A stretch of DNA of 64,000 nt from a bacterium HR29 (GTDB taxonomy: Bacteria > Chloroflexota > Dehalococcoidia > Tepidiformales > Tepidiformaceae), in assembly GCA_002898215.1 (NCBI GenBank), contig BEIF01000001.1, positions 98,501 to 162,500 of the forward strand, given 5' to 3'. A program made the translations under genes and the position numbers. Below the pieces are notes generated by a model that saw nothing but the letters and a program-made list of their open reading frames with translations, was not told where the DNA came from and did not search any database. How positions within the stretch are numbered: the first letter of the stretch is position 1; every line of letters begins with the position of its first letter. Below, one piece after another: positions 27,208 to 35,703 of this stretch.

Positions 27208-27777
27208 GTGAGCACGCTCATTGTCGTTCTCGTAATCGTCGGGGTTGTCGTCCTGCTCGCGCTCTGGTTCGTCGCGATGTACAACGGCCTCGCCCGGGCG
27301 CGCTTGCGCGTGCAGGAGGCGTGGTCGGGCATCGACATCCAGCTCCGGCGTCGGGCGAGCCTCATCCCCAACCTGGTCGAGACGGTGAAGGGGTACGCTG
27401 CTCACGAGCGTGAAGTCCTGGAGAACGTGACCAGGGCTCGGGCAATGCTCGAGACCGCCCACGGCGCCCGCGAAGCGGCCCAGGCCGACAACGTCCTCAC
27501 CCAGGCGCTCCGCTCCCTCTTCGCGGTGGCCGAGAACTACCCCGACCTGAAGGCGAACCAGAACTTCCTCGAGCTGCAGCGGGAGCTCACCGACACCGAG
27601 GACAAGATCGCCTATGCCCGCCAGTTCTACAACGCGAACGTCCAGCGCTACAACGAAAAGATCGTGACGGTGCCCAGCAGCTTCGTGGCCGCGCTCTTCC
27701 GATTCCAGCCTGCCGAGTTCTACGAGGCCGAGGAAGAGGCACGGCAAGATGTGCGCGTGAGCTTCTCGGCCACGTAG
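27208..27777 (+). CDS. LemA family protein
   Basis: 189 residues. One N-terminal membrane helix ([20 protein letters not shown]) is followed by the all-helical LemA domain, with [40 protein letters not shown] and the [20 protein letters not shown] signature. LemA proteins are membrane proteins of unclear role, often found beside M48 proteases, exactly as here (17-base gap). The GTG at 27208 is used because GGAGG lies nine bases upstream and the helix starts immediately. Confidence 0.92.
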   Translation: MSTLIVVLVIVGVVVLLALWFVAMYNGLARARLRVQEAWSGIDIQLRRRASLIPNLVETVKGYAAHEREVLENVTRARAMLETAHGAREAAQADNVLTQALRSLFAVAENYPDLKANQNFLELQRELTDTEDKIAYARQFYNANVQRYNEKIVTVPSSFVAALFRFQPAEFYEAEEEARQDVRVSFSAT

Positions 27778-27794
27778 CCTGACCGCGCTCGACG

Positions 27795-28721
27795 ATGGAC
27801 GCCGCAGCCCCTGGCTCCATCCTCGTCTACGACCAGATCGCGAAGAACAAACGGGAAACCTGGCTTCTCTTCGCGGGGTTCATCCTCATCCTCGGCGGAT
27901 TGGTGGGGGCGTTCGTCTACGCGTTCCAGGCTCCCCCCTTCGTCTTCATCGTCGCCATGACGAGTTTGGCGCTTTACGCTCTCTTCGCCTACTTCGCCGC
28001 CGACCGGGTCGTGCTCACCGTATCCGGCGCACACGAGGTCACGAAGGAGGAGGAATGGGAGTACGTCCGGCGCGTCGAGAACCTCTGCATCGGTGCGGGT
28101 CTGCCCATGCCCCGCACCTGGGTGCTGGAAGATACCGCCCCCAACGCATTCGCGACGGGCCGCGACCCGAAGCATGCCCACGTGGTGGTCACGCGTGGCC
28201 TCCTCCAGAAGCTCACCCCGGCCGAACTCGAGGCGGTGCTCGCTCACGAGATTTCGCACATCGCCAACTACGACATCCGCGTGATGACCATCGCGGCGGT
28301 GCTCGTGGGCGTTGTGGCCCTCGCCGCTGACGTGGCCCTCCGCTGGACCGCGCGGGGGGCCGGACGCCGCCGTTCGTACCGGGAGAGGAACGCGGGCCTT
28401 GCGCAGCCGCTGCTGCTCGCCCTCGCCATCGTGGCGGCGATTCTAGCGCCCCTCGTCGCCCAGGTCCTGAAGTTCGCCATCAGCCGCCGGCGCGAATTCC
28501 TCGCCGATGCGAGCGGGGCCCTCCTCTGTCGAAACCCGTACGCCCTCGCCGATGCCTTGGAGAAGATCGCCGCCGACCCGGAGCCCCTCGAGGCGGCCAA
28601 CAAGGCGACCGCGCACCTCTACATCGCCAATCCCCTCAAGGGCCACGAAAGCTTCCTCAACAACCTTTTCTCCACGCACCCGCCCATCGAAGAGCGCGTC
28701 CGCATCCTGCGCAGCCTGTAA
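27795..28721 (+). CDS. M48 family zinc metalloprotease (HtpX-like)
   Basis: 308-residue membrane protease. Two N-terminal helices (WLLFAGFILILGGLVGAFVY; FVFIVAMTSLALYALFAYF) precede the catalytic motif AVLAHEISHI (HExxH, zinc ligands) near residue 151, two further hydrophobic segments, and the downstream RRREFLADASGAL with the third zinc ligand Glu. HtpX-type enzymes clear damaged membrane proteins. It follows lemA closely, a known pairing. The C-terminal STHPPIEERVRIL is typical of the family. Confidence 0.92.
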   Translation: MDAAAPGSILVYDQIAKNKRETWLLFAGFILILGGLVGAFVYAFQAPPFVFIVAMTSLALYALFAYFAADRVVLTVSGAHEVTKEEEWEYVRRVENLCIGAGLPMPRTWVLEDTAPNAFATGRDPKHAHVVVTRGLLQKLTPAELEAVLAHEISHIANYDIRVMTIAAVLVGVVALAADVALRWTARGAGRRRSYRERNAGLAQPLLLALAIVAAILAPLVAQVLKFAISRRREFLADASGALLCRNPYALADALEKIAADPEPLEAANKATAHLYIANPLKGHESFLNNLFSTHPPIEERVRILRSL

Positions 28722-28786
28722 CCCGCTGCGGCCGTCCCCGCGATCGTGTAGCCTCACCCTACACTCCGGCCGAAAGGAGCCACGCC

Positions 28787-29257
28787 GTGAGCAAGGAAGA
28801 GGAAATCCGGGCCCTCGAAGAGGCGTACGTCGCGTTCCGTGAACGTATCGCTGGCCTGCCCGACGAGGCGTACGGGGAAGTCTGGCTCGGCGAGTGGAAC
28901 CTCGCGCAACTCCTCGCTCACATGGCCGGCTGGTACCGCCAGATGGCCATCGCCCTCGAGCGGATAAGCCGGGGCGAGCGCCCGAGCCCCGAAGGCGTCG
29001 ACTGGAGCGACGTCGAAGCATGGAACCGCCGCTTCGCGGCGGAAGCGAAGTCCGGCAGGGCAGCGCTCGACGATTGGGACGCCGCATTCCACGAATACCT
29101 CGCCGCCGCCAAAGCTGCCCCTACGGAGCTGTTCGGCACCGACCCCGACCGGAATCGACCGCGCATCGCGAGTCGGCTCCTACAATCGGCCGGGACCGGC
29201 CATTTCGCGGAACACCTGCCCGAACTGGAAGCTTGGTTGGCGTCCCGCCCCCGCTGA
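28787..29257 (+). CDS. DinB-like/ClbS-DfsB four-helix protein
   Basis: 156 residues, wholly helical, with the DinB/ClbS pattern LAQLLAHMAGWYRQMAIALERI in the second helix and AGTGHFAEHLPEL near the end (possible metal-binding histidines). Family members include thiol transferases, metal-dependent hydrolases and colibactin self-resistance proteins; the actual role is unknown. GTG at 28787 is preceded by AAAGGAG at 28773-28779. Next to the LON-domain gene, 21 bases apart. Confidence 0.6.
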   Translation: MSKEEEIRALEEAYVAFRERIAGLPDEAYGEVWLGEWNLAQLLAHMAGWYRQMAIALERISRGERPSPEGVDWSDVEAWNRRFAAEAKSGRAALDDWDAAFHEYLAAAKAAPTELFGTDPDRNRPRIASRLLQSAGTGHFAEHLPELEAWLASRPR

Positions 29258-29278
29258 AGGCCGGCGTAGACTGGCGGC

Positions 29279-29938
29279 GTGGCCGCCGAACTTCCGCTCT
29301 TCCCCCTCCGCACCGTGCTGTTCCCCGGCATGGTGCTCCCGCTGCAGATTTTCGAGCAGCGCTACCGTGTCATGCTGCGGGAGCTGTTGGAGAGCGGGGG
29401 AGAGTTCGGCGTCATCCTCATCCGGAGTGGACCCGAAGTCGGCGGGGAGGCCGAGACGTTCGAGATCGGCACCACTGCTCGTTTCGACGAGGTGGAGGAA
29501 ACCCCTGACGGGAGGTATCTCGTCTCCGTCCGCGGACGCCGGCGCTTCCGGCTGGTCGAGCGGCTTCCGCCTGCCCCCTACCCCCGGGGCCTCGTCGAAT
29601 TCATCGCCGAGCCGCCGTACCGGCCCACGCCGGAATCCACAGCGGCCGAGGCACGTCTGCGGGAGGGATTTCCCCGCTACTTCGGCATGGCCTTGGCCCT
29701 CACCGGTCAATGGTCCCAACCGCTGAAGCTCCCCTCGGACCCTGCCCGGCTCGCCGACTTTCTCGTCCCTTGGCTCCAGCTCGACGAGGAAGCCCAACAG
29801 CGGCTCCTCGAACTCCTCGACCCCGCCGAGCGGCTCGTCGCGGTCGCCGACGTGGTGGGGGAGCTGGTGGCGCGAACGGCGCGGGACCTCGAAGAACACC
29901 GGCGGACGAAGTTCTTCGGTCTCGGTGCCGACAACTGA
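29279..29938 (+). CDS. LON substrate-binding domain protein
   Basis: 219 residues consisting only of the N-terminal LON domain: ELPLFPLRTVLFPGMVLPLQ, IFEQRYRVMLRELLESG, the FDEVEETPDGRYLVSVRGRR strand and a helical end. There is no AAA+ or protease domain, so it cannot degrade proteins alone; stand-alone LON proteins may act as substrate binders or ubiquitin-ligase-like adaptors. GTG at 29279 begins the conserved strand; no strong ribosome binding site is seen. Confidence 0.88.
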   Translation: MAAELPLFPLRTVLFPGMVLPLQIFEQRYRVMLRELLESGGEFGVILIRSGPEVGGEAETFEIGTTARFDEVEETPDGRYLVSVRGRRRFRLVERLPPAPYPRGLVEFIAEPPYRPTPESTAAEARLREGFPRYFGMALALTGQWSQPLKLPSDPARLADFLVPWLQLDEEAQQRLLELLDPAERLVAVADVVGELVARTARDLEEHRRTKFFGLGADN

Positions 29939-30006
29939 GCGGTCCGGGCAACCTTTGCCGACCGTCGTGCGTTCTCTTCACCGGTGGCGGGCACACGAGG
30001 TGTTCG

Positions 30007-30216
30007 ATGCAGGGCTCGAGCTCTCGTCCGTCGCCGACGCTCCGGGTCTGCAGCCACTGCGGGGCCCCGTATCGCTGGGAGCGCTCCTCGGCCGACCTGC
30101 GCCTCACGTTCTGCAGCTGGAGCTGCGAGCGCCACTCCCTCGGGACGACGCTCGAGGCGCTCCTCGGCGCGTGGAGCCACGTACCGGCCGGTTGGCGCTA
30201 CCTCTTGAGCGCCTGA
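30007..30216 (+). CDS. Small zinc-ribbon protein of unknown function
   Basis: 69 residues. Two cysteine pairs, VCSHCGAPYRW and LTFCSWSCERHS, are spaced like a treble-clef or zinc-ribbon site, followed by a short helix (LGTTLEALLGAW). I do not recognise the family. ACGAGG lies about seven bases before the ATG. Another frame is also open over this region, but only this one has the conserved-looking zinc site. It ends six bases before the convergent nadA stop. Confidence 0.45.
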   Translation: MQGSSSRPSPTLRVCSHCGAPYRWERSSADLRLTFCSWSCERHSLGTTLEALLGAWSHVPAGWRYLLSA

Positions 30217-30222
30217 TTCCGC

Positions 30223-31440
30223 TTACGGCAGCGCAAGCATCCGCTCCAGCGCCACGAGAGCCCATCGGCGCGTCTCGTCGTCGACGCGGACCTGGTTGAC
30301 GACGTGTCCCTCCGCCAGCTCCTCCAGCACCCAGGCGAGGTAGGCCGGGTGGATGCGGTACATCGTGCTGCACGGACACACGACGGGGTCGAGGCAGAAC
30401 ACCGTTTTGTCCGGGTGCTGCTTCGCCAGCCGGTTGACGAGGTTGATCTCCGTCCCCACGCCCCAGACGGTGCCGGCGGGCGCTTCGGAGATGACCTTGG
30501 CGATCTTCTCGGTGGAACCGTAATCGTCCGCCGCCTGCACCACCTCCCAACGGCACTCCGGGTGCACGATGATGCGAACGCCCGGGTGCTCGGCGCGCGC
30601 CTTCGCAATCTGGTCCACCGTGAAGCGCATGTGGGTGCTGCAGTGCCCCTGCCAGAGGATGACGCGCGCCCGTCGGATGGCTTCGGGCGTTAGCCCCCCG
30701 AGAGGACGCCGCCAGTCCCACAGCGCCATCTCATCGAGCCCCACCCCGAGCGCGTAGGCGGTGTTCCGCCCCAGGTGCTGGTCCGGGAAGAAGAGCACCT
30801 TCTCGCCGCGCTCGAACGCCCAGGCGAAGGCCTTGGCCGCGTTGCTCGAGGTGCATACCAGCCCCCCGTGCCGGCCGGTGAATGCCTTGAGGCTCGCCGC
30901 GCTGTTCATGTACGTGATCGGCACGACCGGCACGTGCTCGCCCACGACCTCCGCGATCTCCTCCCAGGCGGCGAGGACGTCGTCGGGGTCCGCCATGTCG
31001 GCCATCGAACAACCCGCCGACATGTTCGGCAGGATGACGGTCACCTCGGGCCGGGTGAGGATGTCGGCCGACTCGGCCATGAAGTGGACGCCGCAGAAGA
31101 CGACGAACTCCGCCCGCTCCTGCGCAGCCGCGTGCTGCGACAGTTTGAAGCTGTCGCCGGTGAAGTCGGCGTACTGGATGACCTCGTCCCGCTGGTAGTG
31201 GTGGCCGAGAATCACCAACCGCTCTCCCAGCCTCTCCCGCGCCCGGCGGATTCGGCGGTCGAGCTCCTCGGCGGGGAGGTGGAGGTACTCACGCGGGATG
31301 TCCTGCTGCCAGGCGGCGAAGGCACGTTCCTGCGCCAACGGGACGGTGCCGAGCTGATCGGCGGGGCAGGCGTCGTCGCTCCCCTGCACCAGCTCGACGG
31401 GTTCGAGGTCGCTGCGAAGCGTCGCGGGCGTGGTGGTCAT
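30223..31440 (-). CDS. nadA: Quinolinate synthase NadA
   Basis: 405 residues. It condenses iminoaspartate with dihydroxyacetone phosphate to quinolinate in de novo NAD synthesis, using a [4Fe-4S] cluster. Family landmarks are LVILGHHYQRDEVIQYADF, FCGVHFMAESA, MNSAASLKAF, WQGHCSTHMRF, IVHPECRWEV and the C-terminal DPVVCPCSTMYRI; the cluster cysteines are all present. No nadB or nadC is adjacent. A perfect palindrome and a good promoter lie just upstream (see those entries), so it is probably repressed by an NAD-responsive regulator. The start is the ATG at 31440, preceded by AAGGAG. Confidence 0.95.
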   Translation of the reverse strand: MTTTPATLRSDLEPVELVQGSDDACPADQLGTVPLAQERAFAAWQQDIPREYLHLPAEELDRRIRRARERLGERLVILGHHYQRDEVIQYADFTGDSFKLSQHAAAQERAEFVVFCGVHFMAESADILTRPEVTVILPNMSAGCSMADMADPDDVLAAWEEIAEVVGEHVPVVPITYMNSAASLKAFTGRHGGLVCTSSNAAKAFAWAFERGEKVLFFPDQHLGRNTAYALGVGLDEMALWDWRRPLGGLTPEAIRRARVILWQGHCSTHMRFTVDQIAKARAEHPGVRIIVHPECRWEVVQAADDYGSTEKIAKVISEAPAGTVWGVGTEINLVNRLAKQHPDKTVFCLDPVVCPCSTMYRIHPAYLAWVLEELAEGHVVNQVRVDDETRRWALVALERMLALP

Positions 31441-31461
31441 GGCTCCTTCCCCTCTCCAGGC

Positions 31462-31488
31462 GACTTAGTGTACTCGATACACTAAGTC
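31462..31488. promoter_or_regulatory. Perfect palindromic operator in front of nadA
   Basis: Arms GACTTAGTGTA (31462-31472) and TACACTAAGTC (31478-31488) are exact reverse complements around a five-base centre CTCGA. It starts 21 bases upstream of the nadA ATG and falls just downstream of the predicted -10, so a bound dimer would block transcription. NAD genes are known to be controlled by repressors such as NrtR or NiaR; which one applies here is not readable. Confidence 0.7.
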
Positions 31489-31496
31489 TTGCCGCC

Positions 31497-31525
31497 ACTC
31501 TGACACAGGGGCGGCCGCCTGTCAA
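31497..31525 (-). promoter_or_regulatory. Predicted nadA promoter
   Basis: On the reverse strand, TTGACA at 31525-31520, a 17-base spacer and CAGAGT at 31502-31497. The -35 and following bases (TTGACAGGCGGC) are identical to those before panD. Confidence 0.5.
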
Positions 31526-31671
31526 CCTCGGCTTACCCTGAACGCGCCCTCGAAGAGCAGGGTTTTCCCCGCCGAAGCTCCGTGACCCTCCCGATCGCCC
31601 ACTCGCGCTAGCGGCCCGACGCTCGTGCGAGAGCGGCCTCAGTAGCGGCACCAAGACCTGAAGGAGGGGAG
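31526..31671. other. Upstream region of the chemoreceptor gene
   Basis: No gene. It holds the upstream side of nadA and the unseen promoter of the chemoreceptor; AAGGAGGGG at 31661-31669 is that gene's ribosome binding site. Confidence 0.4.
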
Positions 31672-34074
31672 ATGCCTCGCTGGAACGATCTCTCCGTCGC
31701 CCTGAAGTTCACCATCGTCTCGGTGGCCGCCATCGCGCTCTCGGCGGTGGCCATCCTTGCGGGCGTCGTCCGGGTCGTGGGGGAACGGGCCGACGACCAG
31801 GTCCGCGGTACCTTGAATGCCGAAGCTCGCACCGCTCTTCGGGATGCCCTCGCCACCCTCGAAGCCGAGGCGGCGCGTGTCGAGTCGCTCGCTCTCTCCG
31901 AAGTGGTCGTCGAGACGGCAGCGGCTGCGTCCGCGCGGACGTACGACGAGGGCCGGGCGGCCGCTCTCGACGAGCAGTGGAAGGCCTGGCAGAAGGGCAG
32001 CTCCGGCGGCGCGGCCGAATCCGAGTTCCGCCGCCTGGCCGGAACCGAAGCAGCGTCGCTCTTCGCCGCCTTCCGCCAGCGATTCCCGTCGCACGTCGAG
32101 GTCTTCCTCACTGACAAGTACGGACGGAACGCCGCCCAAATCGAACCCACGTCCGACTACATCCAGTCCGACGAGGAGTGGTGGCAGCACGCCTACCACG
32201 ACGGCAAGGGCGCGTTAGCGGTCGAACCGGTCGAGTTCGACGACAGCACGGGCGTATGGTCGGTCAACATCGCCGTGCCCGTCTACGACGGTGACGAGGT
32301 GGTCGGCGTCCTCCGCACGACGCTCGACGTGACGGCTGTCTTCGCGCGCCTCGCCGAGGCTCGTTTCGGCGACACCGGCGAACTGCTGCTTCTCGACCGG
32401 GAAGGACGTGTTCTGTACCACCCGAACGAGAGCTTCTTCCAGCAGCCGCTCGCGGGCGCCCTCACCGCGATGGCTTCGGAGCGACGCGCGGGCGTCGTGA
32501 CCTACACCGACCCTGCGGGGAAGCGGTGGCGCGCTGCTGCCCAGCCCGCCGAGGGCGTCCTGGGAGAGGGGCTCGGGTGGACGGTGGTGAGCCAGATGTC
32601 CATCGGCGAGGCCGGAGCGACCCGCCGTGCGGCCGCCACATCGGTGCTCCTCATCGTCCTCGTCTCCGCCGTCGTCGCCGCCGTCATCACTGCCCTGCTC
32701 GCCTGGCGCCTCGGCCTCCGAATCCGCCGCGTGGTGGAGGCCGTCCGGCGCCAAGCCCAGGGCGAAATCGGCGTCCGAGCCGCCGTCGATGGCCGCGACG
32801 AGGTCGGCCAGCTCGCCACCTGCGTGAACGACGTGGACGCCTACCTGGGCGGGGTTGCGCAAGCCGCGCAAGCCATCGCCCGCGGAGACCTCGGGGTCGA
32901 GGTGCCCGCCCGAGGTCCGCAGGACGCCCTCGGAAACGCGCTCGCCGACATGGTGCGCGGTCTCCGAACGCTTGTGGCTGCCGTGGACGAGCGAGCCGCA
33001 AACGTTCGCTCCGCCTCGGAGACCCTGGATACGGTGGCCGAACAGCTGGCCACGGCCACCAACCAAATCGCCGCCGCCATCGAAGACGTGACGCGCTCGG
33101 CCGTAGCCTTGGCGGAATCCTCCCAGCGGGCCGTTCGCACCGTCGACGAGGTGGCGCGTGGCTCCCGAACGGTGGCAGAACACTCGGTCGCCAGCGCGGA
33201 ATACGCAGTGCGCGGTCGCGACGACGCGGTTTCAATCGAGGAGCGTGTCGGTGCCCTTGCCGAGGCGGCACGGCACATTTCGGAAATGGCGCGGGAGAGC
33301 GGCGGTATCGCCAGCGAGGGGAAGCGCGCCATGCACGAGGTGGTGGCAGCCATGGAGGCCATCGCCGCTGCCGTCGAATCGGCCAGCCACACCGTCGAAC
33401 AGCTCGGCGAATACGGCCAGCAGATCGGTGCAATCGTCGAGACCATCGACGAAATCGCGAGCCAAACGAACCTGCTCGCCCTCAACGCCGCCATCGAGGC
33501 AGCCCGGGCCGGCGAGCAGGGTCGCGGCTTCGCCGTCGTAGCCGAAAACGTCCGCACCCTCGCCGAGCGCTCCTCCGCCTCGACAAAGGAGATCGCAGCC
33601 CTCATCGAGAAGGTTCGGGCTGCAACCGACGACGTGGTCCGGGCTATGAGAACCGGCGTCGGGAACGTCGCGAGCGGCCGCGAGGTGACCGCTCGGGTGA
33701 CGAGCGCGCTCGAAGAGGTCATCCATCAGGTCGAGGCGCAGGCCGAGCCGATCGAGCGGATCGCCCGCGACGTCGATGCCCTGGTGGCGGCTATCCGGCG
33801 CGTGGTGGAGCTCGAGAACAAGCTCGCCGATGCGGCCGACGTCACCGCGCGCACGGCGCGTGCCATCGCCGAAGGCATCGCTTCAGTCTCGGAGGTCACC
33901 CTCAGCGTCTCCGCTGCCTCGGAGCAAACCTCAGCGGCCGCTGAGCAGGTGTCCGCCTCGACGCAGGAGCTCTCGGCCCAGTCCCAGGCCCTGGCCGCCA
34001 CGGCGAAGCAGATGCGCCAGCTGGCCGACGCGCTCAGCGCCGAGGCAGGCCGCTTCCGCCTCGCGTCCACCTGA
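31672..34074 (+). CDS. Methyl-accepting chemotaxis protein
   Basis: 800-residue membrane chemoreceptor. The first helix ([20 protein letters not shown]) is followed by about 280 periplasmic/extracellular residues of Cache type ([38 protein letters not shown]), the second helix ([20 protein letters not shown]), a HAMP domain (near 345-397) and a long coiled-coil signalling domain. The hairpin tip, [20 protein letters not shown] near 596-615, binds CheA/CheW. No che genes are in the window. The ligand is unknown. It is a lone gene, with a strong ribosome binding site and a terminator hairpin downstream. Confidence 0.95.
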   Translation: MPRWNDLSVALKFTIVSVAAIALSAVAILAGVVRVVGERADDQVRGTLNAEARTALRDALATLEAEAARVESLALSEVVVETAAAASARTYDEGRAAALDEQWKAWQKGSSGGAAESEFRRLAGTEAASLFAAFRQRFPSHVEVFLTDKYGRNAAQIEPTSDYIQSDEEWWQHAYHDGKGALAVEPVEFDDSTGVWSVNIAVPVYDGDEVVGVLRTTLDVTAVFARLAEARFGDTGELLLLDREGRVLYHPNESFFQQPLAGALTAMASERRAGVVTYTDPAGKRWRAAAQPAEGVLGEGLGWTVVSQMSIGEAGATRRAAATSVLLIVLVSAVVAAVITALLAWRLGLRIRRVVEAVRRQAQGEIGVRAAVDGRDEVGQLATCVNDVDAYLGGVAQAAQAIARGDLGVEVPARGPQDALGNALADMVRGLRTLVAAVDERAANVRSASETLDTVAEQLATATNQIAAAIEDVTRSAVALAESSQRAVRTVDEVARGSRTVAEHSVASAEYAVRGRDDAVSIEERVGALAEAARHISEMARESGGIASEGKRAMHEVVAAMEAIAAAVESASHTVEQLGEYGQQIGAIVETIDEIASQTNLLALNAAIEAARAGEQGRGFAVVAENVRTLAERSSASTKEIAALIEKVRAATDDVVRAMRTGVGNVASGREVTARVTSALEEVIHQVEAQAEPIERIARDVDALVAAIRRVVELENKLADAADVTARTARAIAEGIASVSEVTLSVSAASEQTSAAAEQVSASTQELSAQSQALAATAKQMRQLADALSAEAGRFRLAST

Positions 34075-34100
34075 GGCGGGGAGGACCAGCCCGTTCGGGT

Positions 34101-34121
34101 GGGGGAGCCGAACGCTCCCCC
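34101..34121. terminator. Bidirectional terminator
   Basis: GGGGGAGC pairs with GCTCCCCC around a five-base loop, followed on the + strand by GCCTACGTTTTCGTCTTC. It separates the chemoreceptor from a convergent small membrane-protein gene. Confidence 0.7.
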
Positions 34122-34123
34122 GC

Positions 34124-34462
34124 CTACGTTTTCGTCTTCTGCTTCTCCCGCCGACGCATCCAGTCGCGCGTCACCAGCCATCGCGTCGTCAGCCGAGAGA
34201 GCCCCAGCCCGAGCAGGATGGCGACGGTCACGAACACCGCCGTGCCGAGCCAAGCAGGCCCCGCGGCGGCGATGAGCCCCAGATATAGCCCTACGAAGGC
34301 CCCCAGGGAGAACGCGAAGTACACCGGGAAGGTCCGCCACTTCCACTCCGGAAGGGGGCGCAGCGCCCGCTCCAGGGCCGCCGTCCGCTGAGGGGGTGAT
34401 TGCGGTTGGGCGGTTCCCCCGACCTTCCGCTTCCGGCGGCCGCGGCGCTTCGAGCTCGGCAT
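34124..34462 (-). CDS. Small membrane protein of unknown function
   Basis: 112 residues. The N-terminus is very basic (SSKRRGRRKRK), then two membrane helices (FPVYFAFSLGAFVGLYLGLI; TAVFVTVAILLGLGLSRL) and a basic end (RDWMRRREKQKTKT). By the positive-inside rule both ends would be cytoplasmic. No family is recognised. It ends at the terminator hairpin and lies 31 bases downstream of the zinc-protein gene on the same strand. Confidence 0.6.
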   Translation of the reverse strand: MPSSKRRGRRKRKVGGTAQPQSPPQRTAALERALRPLPEWKWRTFPVYFAFSLGAFVGLYLGLIAAAGPAWLGTAVFVTVAILLGLGLSRLTTRWLVTRDWMRRREKQKTKT

Positions 34463-34493
34463 GGGCCGAGCCTACCATCCCCTCCCGTTAGCT

Positions 34494-34898
34494 TCAGGCA
34501 CTGCCGCGCCGAGCGGCCCAGGCCGTCACGTCGCGACGAAGGAAGAGGAAGGACCCGCCGGAGGTGCGCCGGTGGGCCAGCTCCCCGGCAAGCGCCGCTG
34601 CTTGGAGCACGGCGGCCTCCACCCGAGCCAGCAGCGCCGCCTCTTCCAGGTCCAACACGTCATCGAGCGCATCGCTCGGCGGTGCGAGGCACCGATCGCA
34701 GCCGAAGACCAGCCCCAGGTGCTCCTCGCTGATCCAAACCCGGCCGCAATCGCGGCTCTCCAGTCCTGCCCGCTGGGCCAGGTGGAAGGGTTCGCCGCAG
34801 CCCTCGCAGTATGCGCCGCCCTCGTGGGGAATCGACTCGCCGCAGACCGCGCAAGGTGTCCCGGCAGCGGGGAACGGGGTCAGGGTCTCGCCGCTCAT
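34494..34898 (-). CDS. Small zinc-binding protein of unknown function
   Basis: 134 residues. The N-terminal half has four cysteine pairs or single ligands in RING/treble-clef style: PCAVCGESI, AYCEGCGEPFHLAQR, SRDCGRV, FGCDRCL. The C-terminal half is a long Ala/Leu helix (LEEAALLARVEAAVLQAAAL). A role in protein or nucleic-acid binding is likely but not shown. It is divergent from the riboswitch operon. Confidence 0.6.
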   Translation of the reverse strand: MSGETLTPFPAAGTPCAVCGESIPHEGGAYCEGCGEPFHLAQRAGLESRDCGRVWISEEHLGLVFGCDRCLAPPSDALDDVLDLEEAALLARVEAAVLQAAALAGELAHRRTSGGSFLFLRRDVTAWAARRGSA

Positions 34899-34951
34899 GC
34901 TTCCATGCTACCGCAGCGGCCCTCGCCACATGCGAATTTACACGGGGTTGA

Positions 34952-34981
34952 TTGACGCCCCTATCCCGTCCGTGGTACCAC
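34952..34981 (+). promoter_or_regulatory. Predicted promoter of the riboswitch operon
   Basis: TTGACG at 34952-34957 and TACCAC at 34976-34981, 18-base spacer. Transcription would begin about where the aptamer's first stem starts, which supports both calls. Confidence 0.45.
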
Positions 34982-34983
34982 GT

Positions 34984-35115
34984 TCTTGCCGAATCCCGGC
35001 ACCGCCGGGAACGGGGGACCCACCACATGGGGTGAATTGCGCAAGAGGCGCATAGGCGACTTCCGACGCCGAACCCGTCAGCTAACCCCGTAGGCGTTCG
35101 GGAGGCTTGGCGAGA
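34984..35115 (+). promoter_or_regulatory. Cyclic di-AMP riboswitch (ydaO/yuaA class)
   Basis: The aptamer's conserved core is present in order: TTGCCGAATCC, CGGGGGACCCA, TGGGGTGAAT, CGAACCCGTCAGCTAACC, CCGTAGGCG, GGGAGG. The closing stem P1 pairs TCTTGCC (34984-34990) with GGCGAGA (35109-35115). These elements match the ydaO-yuaA class that binds c-di-AMP and usually turns genes off; in other bacteria it precedes potassium transporter, osmolyte or cell-wall hydrolase genes. Here it leads a 17-codon ORF, a 126-residue protein gene and a KamA-like radical SAM gene. Confidence 0.92.
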
Positions 35116-35168
35116 CCCCTGGCCTCCTCCATCCGCGGGCTACCGTGCCCGTACGCATGAAAGGAGGC
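35100..35168 (+). promoter_or_regulatory. Riboswitch expression platform sequestering the ribosome binding site
   Basis: GGAGGC occurs at 35101-35106 (end of the aptamer) and at 35163-35168 (the ribosome binding site of the 17-codon ORF). Both can pair with the single GCCTCC at 35122-35127. So either the aptamer end holds GCCTCC and the ribosome binding site is free, or the aptamer end is locked in the ligand-bound fold and GCCTCC covers the ribosome binding site. This predicts a translational off switch. Confidence 0.6.
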
Positions 35169-35172
35169 GCCC

Positions 35173-35226
35173 ATGTGTGACGCCGGCGCTACAGCCGTCC
35201 GCTGGGACATCGAGCGGTTCCCATAG
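35173..35226 (+). CDS. 17-residue peptide ORF under the riboswitch
   Basis: ATG, 17 residues (MCDAGATAVRWDIERFP) and TAG, five bases after AAAGGAGG. No family is known to me. It could be a regulatory leader whose translation affects the downstream genes, or a small peptide product; Cys2 and a radical SAM gene downstream make a modified-peptide precursor thinkable, but the spacing and lack of a leader/core pattern argue for caution. The ribosome binding site, identical to that of the next gene, supports translation. Confidence 0.5.
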   Translation: MCDAGATAVRWDIERFP

Positions 35227-35294
35227 CCCCCATTCGCCGTCCCTGATCTCCCCTGCGTCGGTCCGCGCCTGGCGCGGACGGGAAAGGAGGCGTG

Positions 35295-35675
35295 ATGTCT
35301 CGTTCACCCATGCTCACCGAGTCCCTTGCCGGGGAATTCCGCCCCCTGAGCGGCATTCTTCGCGGTCGCCTCGCGGTGGGCGCGGCCTGCTTCGAGGCCG
35401 ATCCGTCGGAGGGCGGCCGCTGGCAGCTCCTGGGAGCCGCGCTCGAGACGCGTTCCCTGCTACTCGCCCATCGCGGCGCGTGCGAGCGCCGCGCCGGCGA
35501 TCCCGCCCGCTCGGCCCATGCTGAGATCCTCTCCCTGCTCGATGCCCTCATCCGCGTCGCGAACGGTGAGAACGCGGCGGCCCCTGAACGCCGCAACGCT
35601 GCCCTGAGCCTCGCCACCGCCGTCGAAGCGGCCGTTCGCCGCCACGACGAGCTCATCGCCCCCGTGGGCCCCTAG
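35295..35675 (+). CDS. Protein of unknown function in the c-di-AMP operon
   Basis: 126 residues, not recognised. It is Ala/Arg/Leu-rich and looks all-helical (LGAALETRSLLLAHRGACERR; HAEILSLLDALIRVANG; NAALSLATAVEAAVRRHDEL), with no membrane segment or catalytic motif. The ATG lies four bases after AAAGGAGG (35283-35290); a GTG one codon earlier is possible. It sits between the 17-codon ORF and the KamA-like gene (28-base gap) without a terminator, so all three should share the riboswitch transcript. It might be a partner or carrier of the radical SAM enzyme. Confidence 0.65.
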   Translation: MSRSPMLTESLAGEFRPLSGILRGRLAVGAACFEADPSEGGRWQLLGAALETRSLLLAHRGACERRAGDPARSAHAEILSLLDALIRVANGENAAAPERRNAALSLATAVEAAVRRHDELIAPVGP

Positions 35676-35703
35676 GCCCTGCCGCGCTCGCAAGGAGCAC
35701 ACT

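Noticed and set aside
31672..34074. Possibility that the chemoreceptor region hides a second gene on the reverse strand
   Set aside because: The several reverse frames there are short Ala/Arg-rich shadows of the coiled coil.
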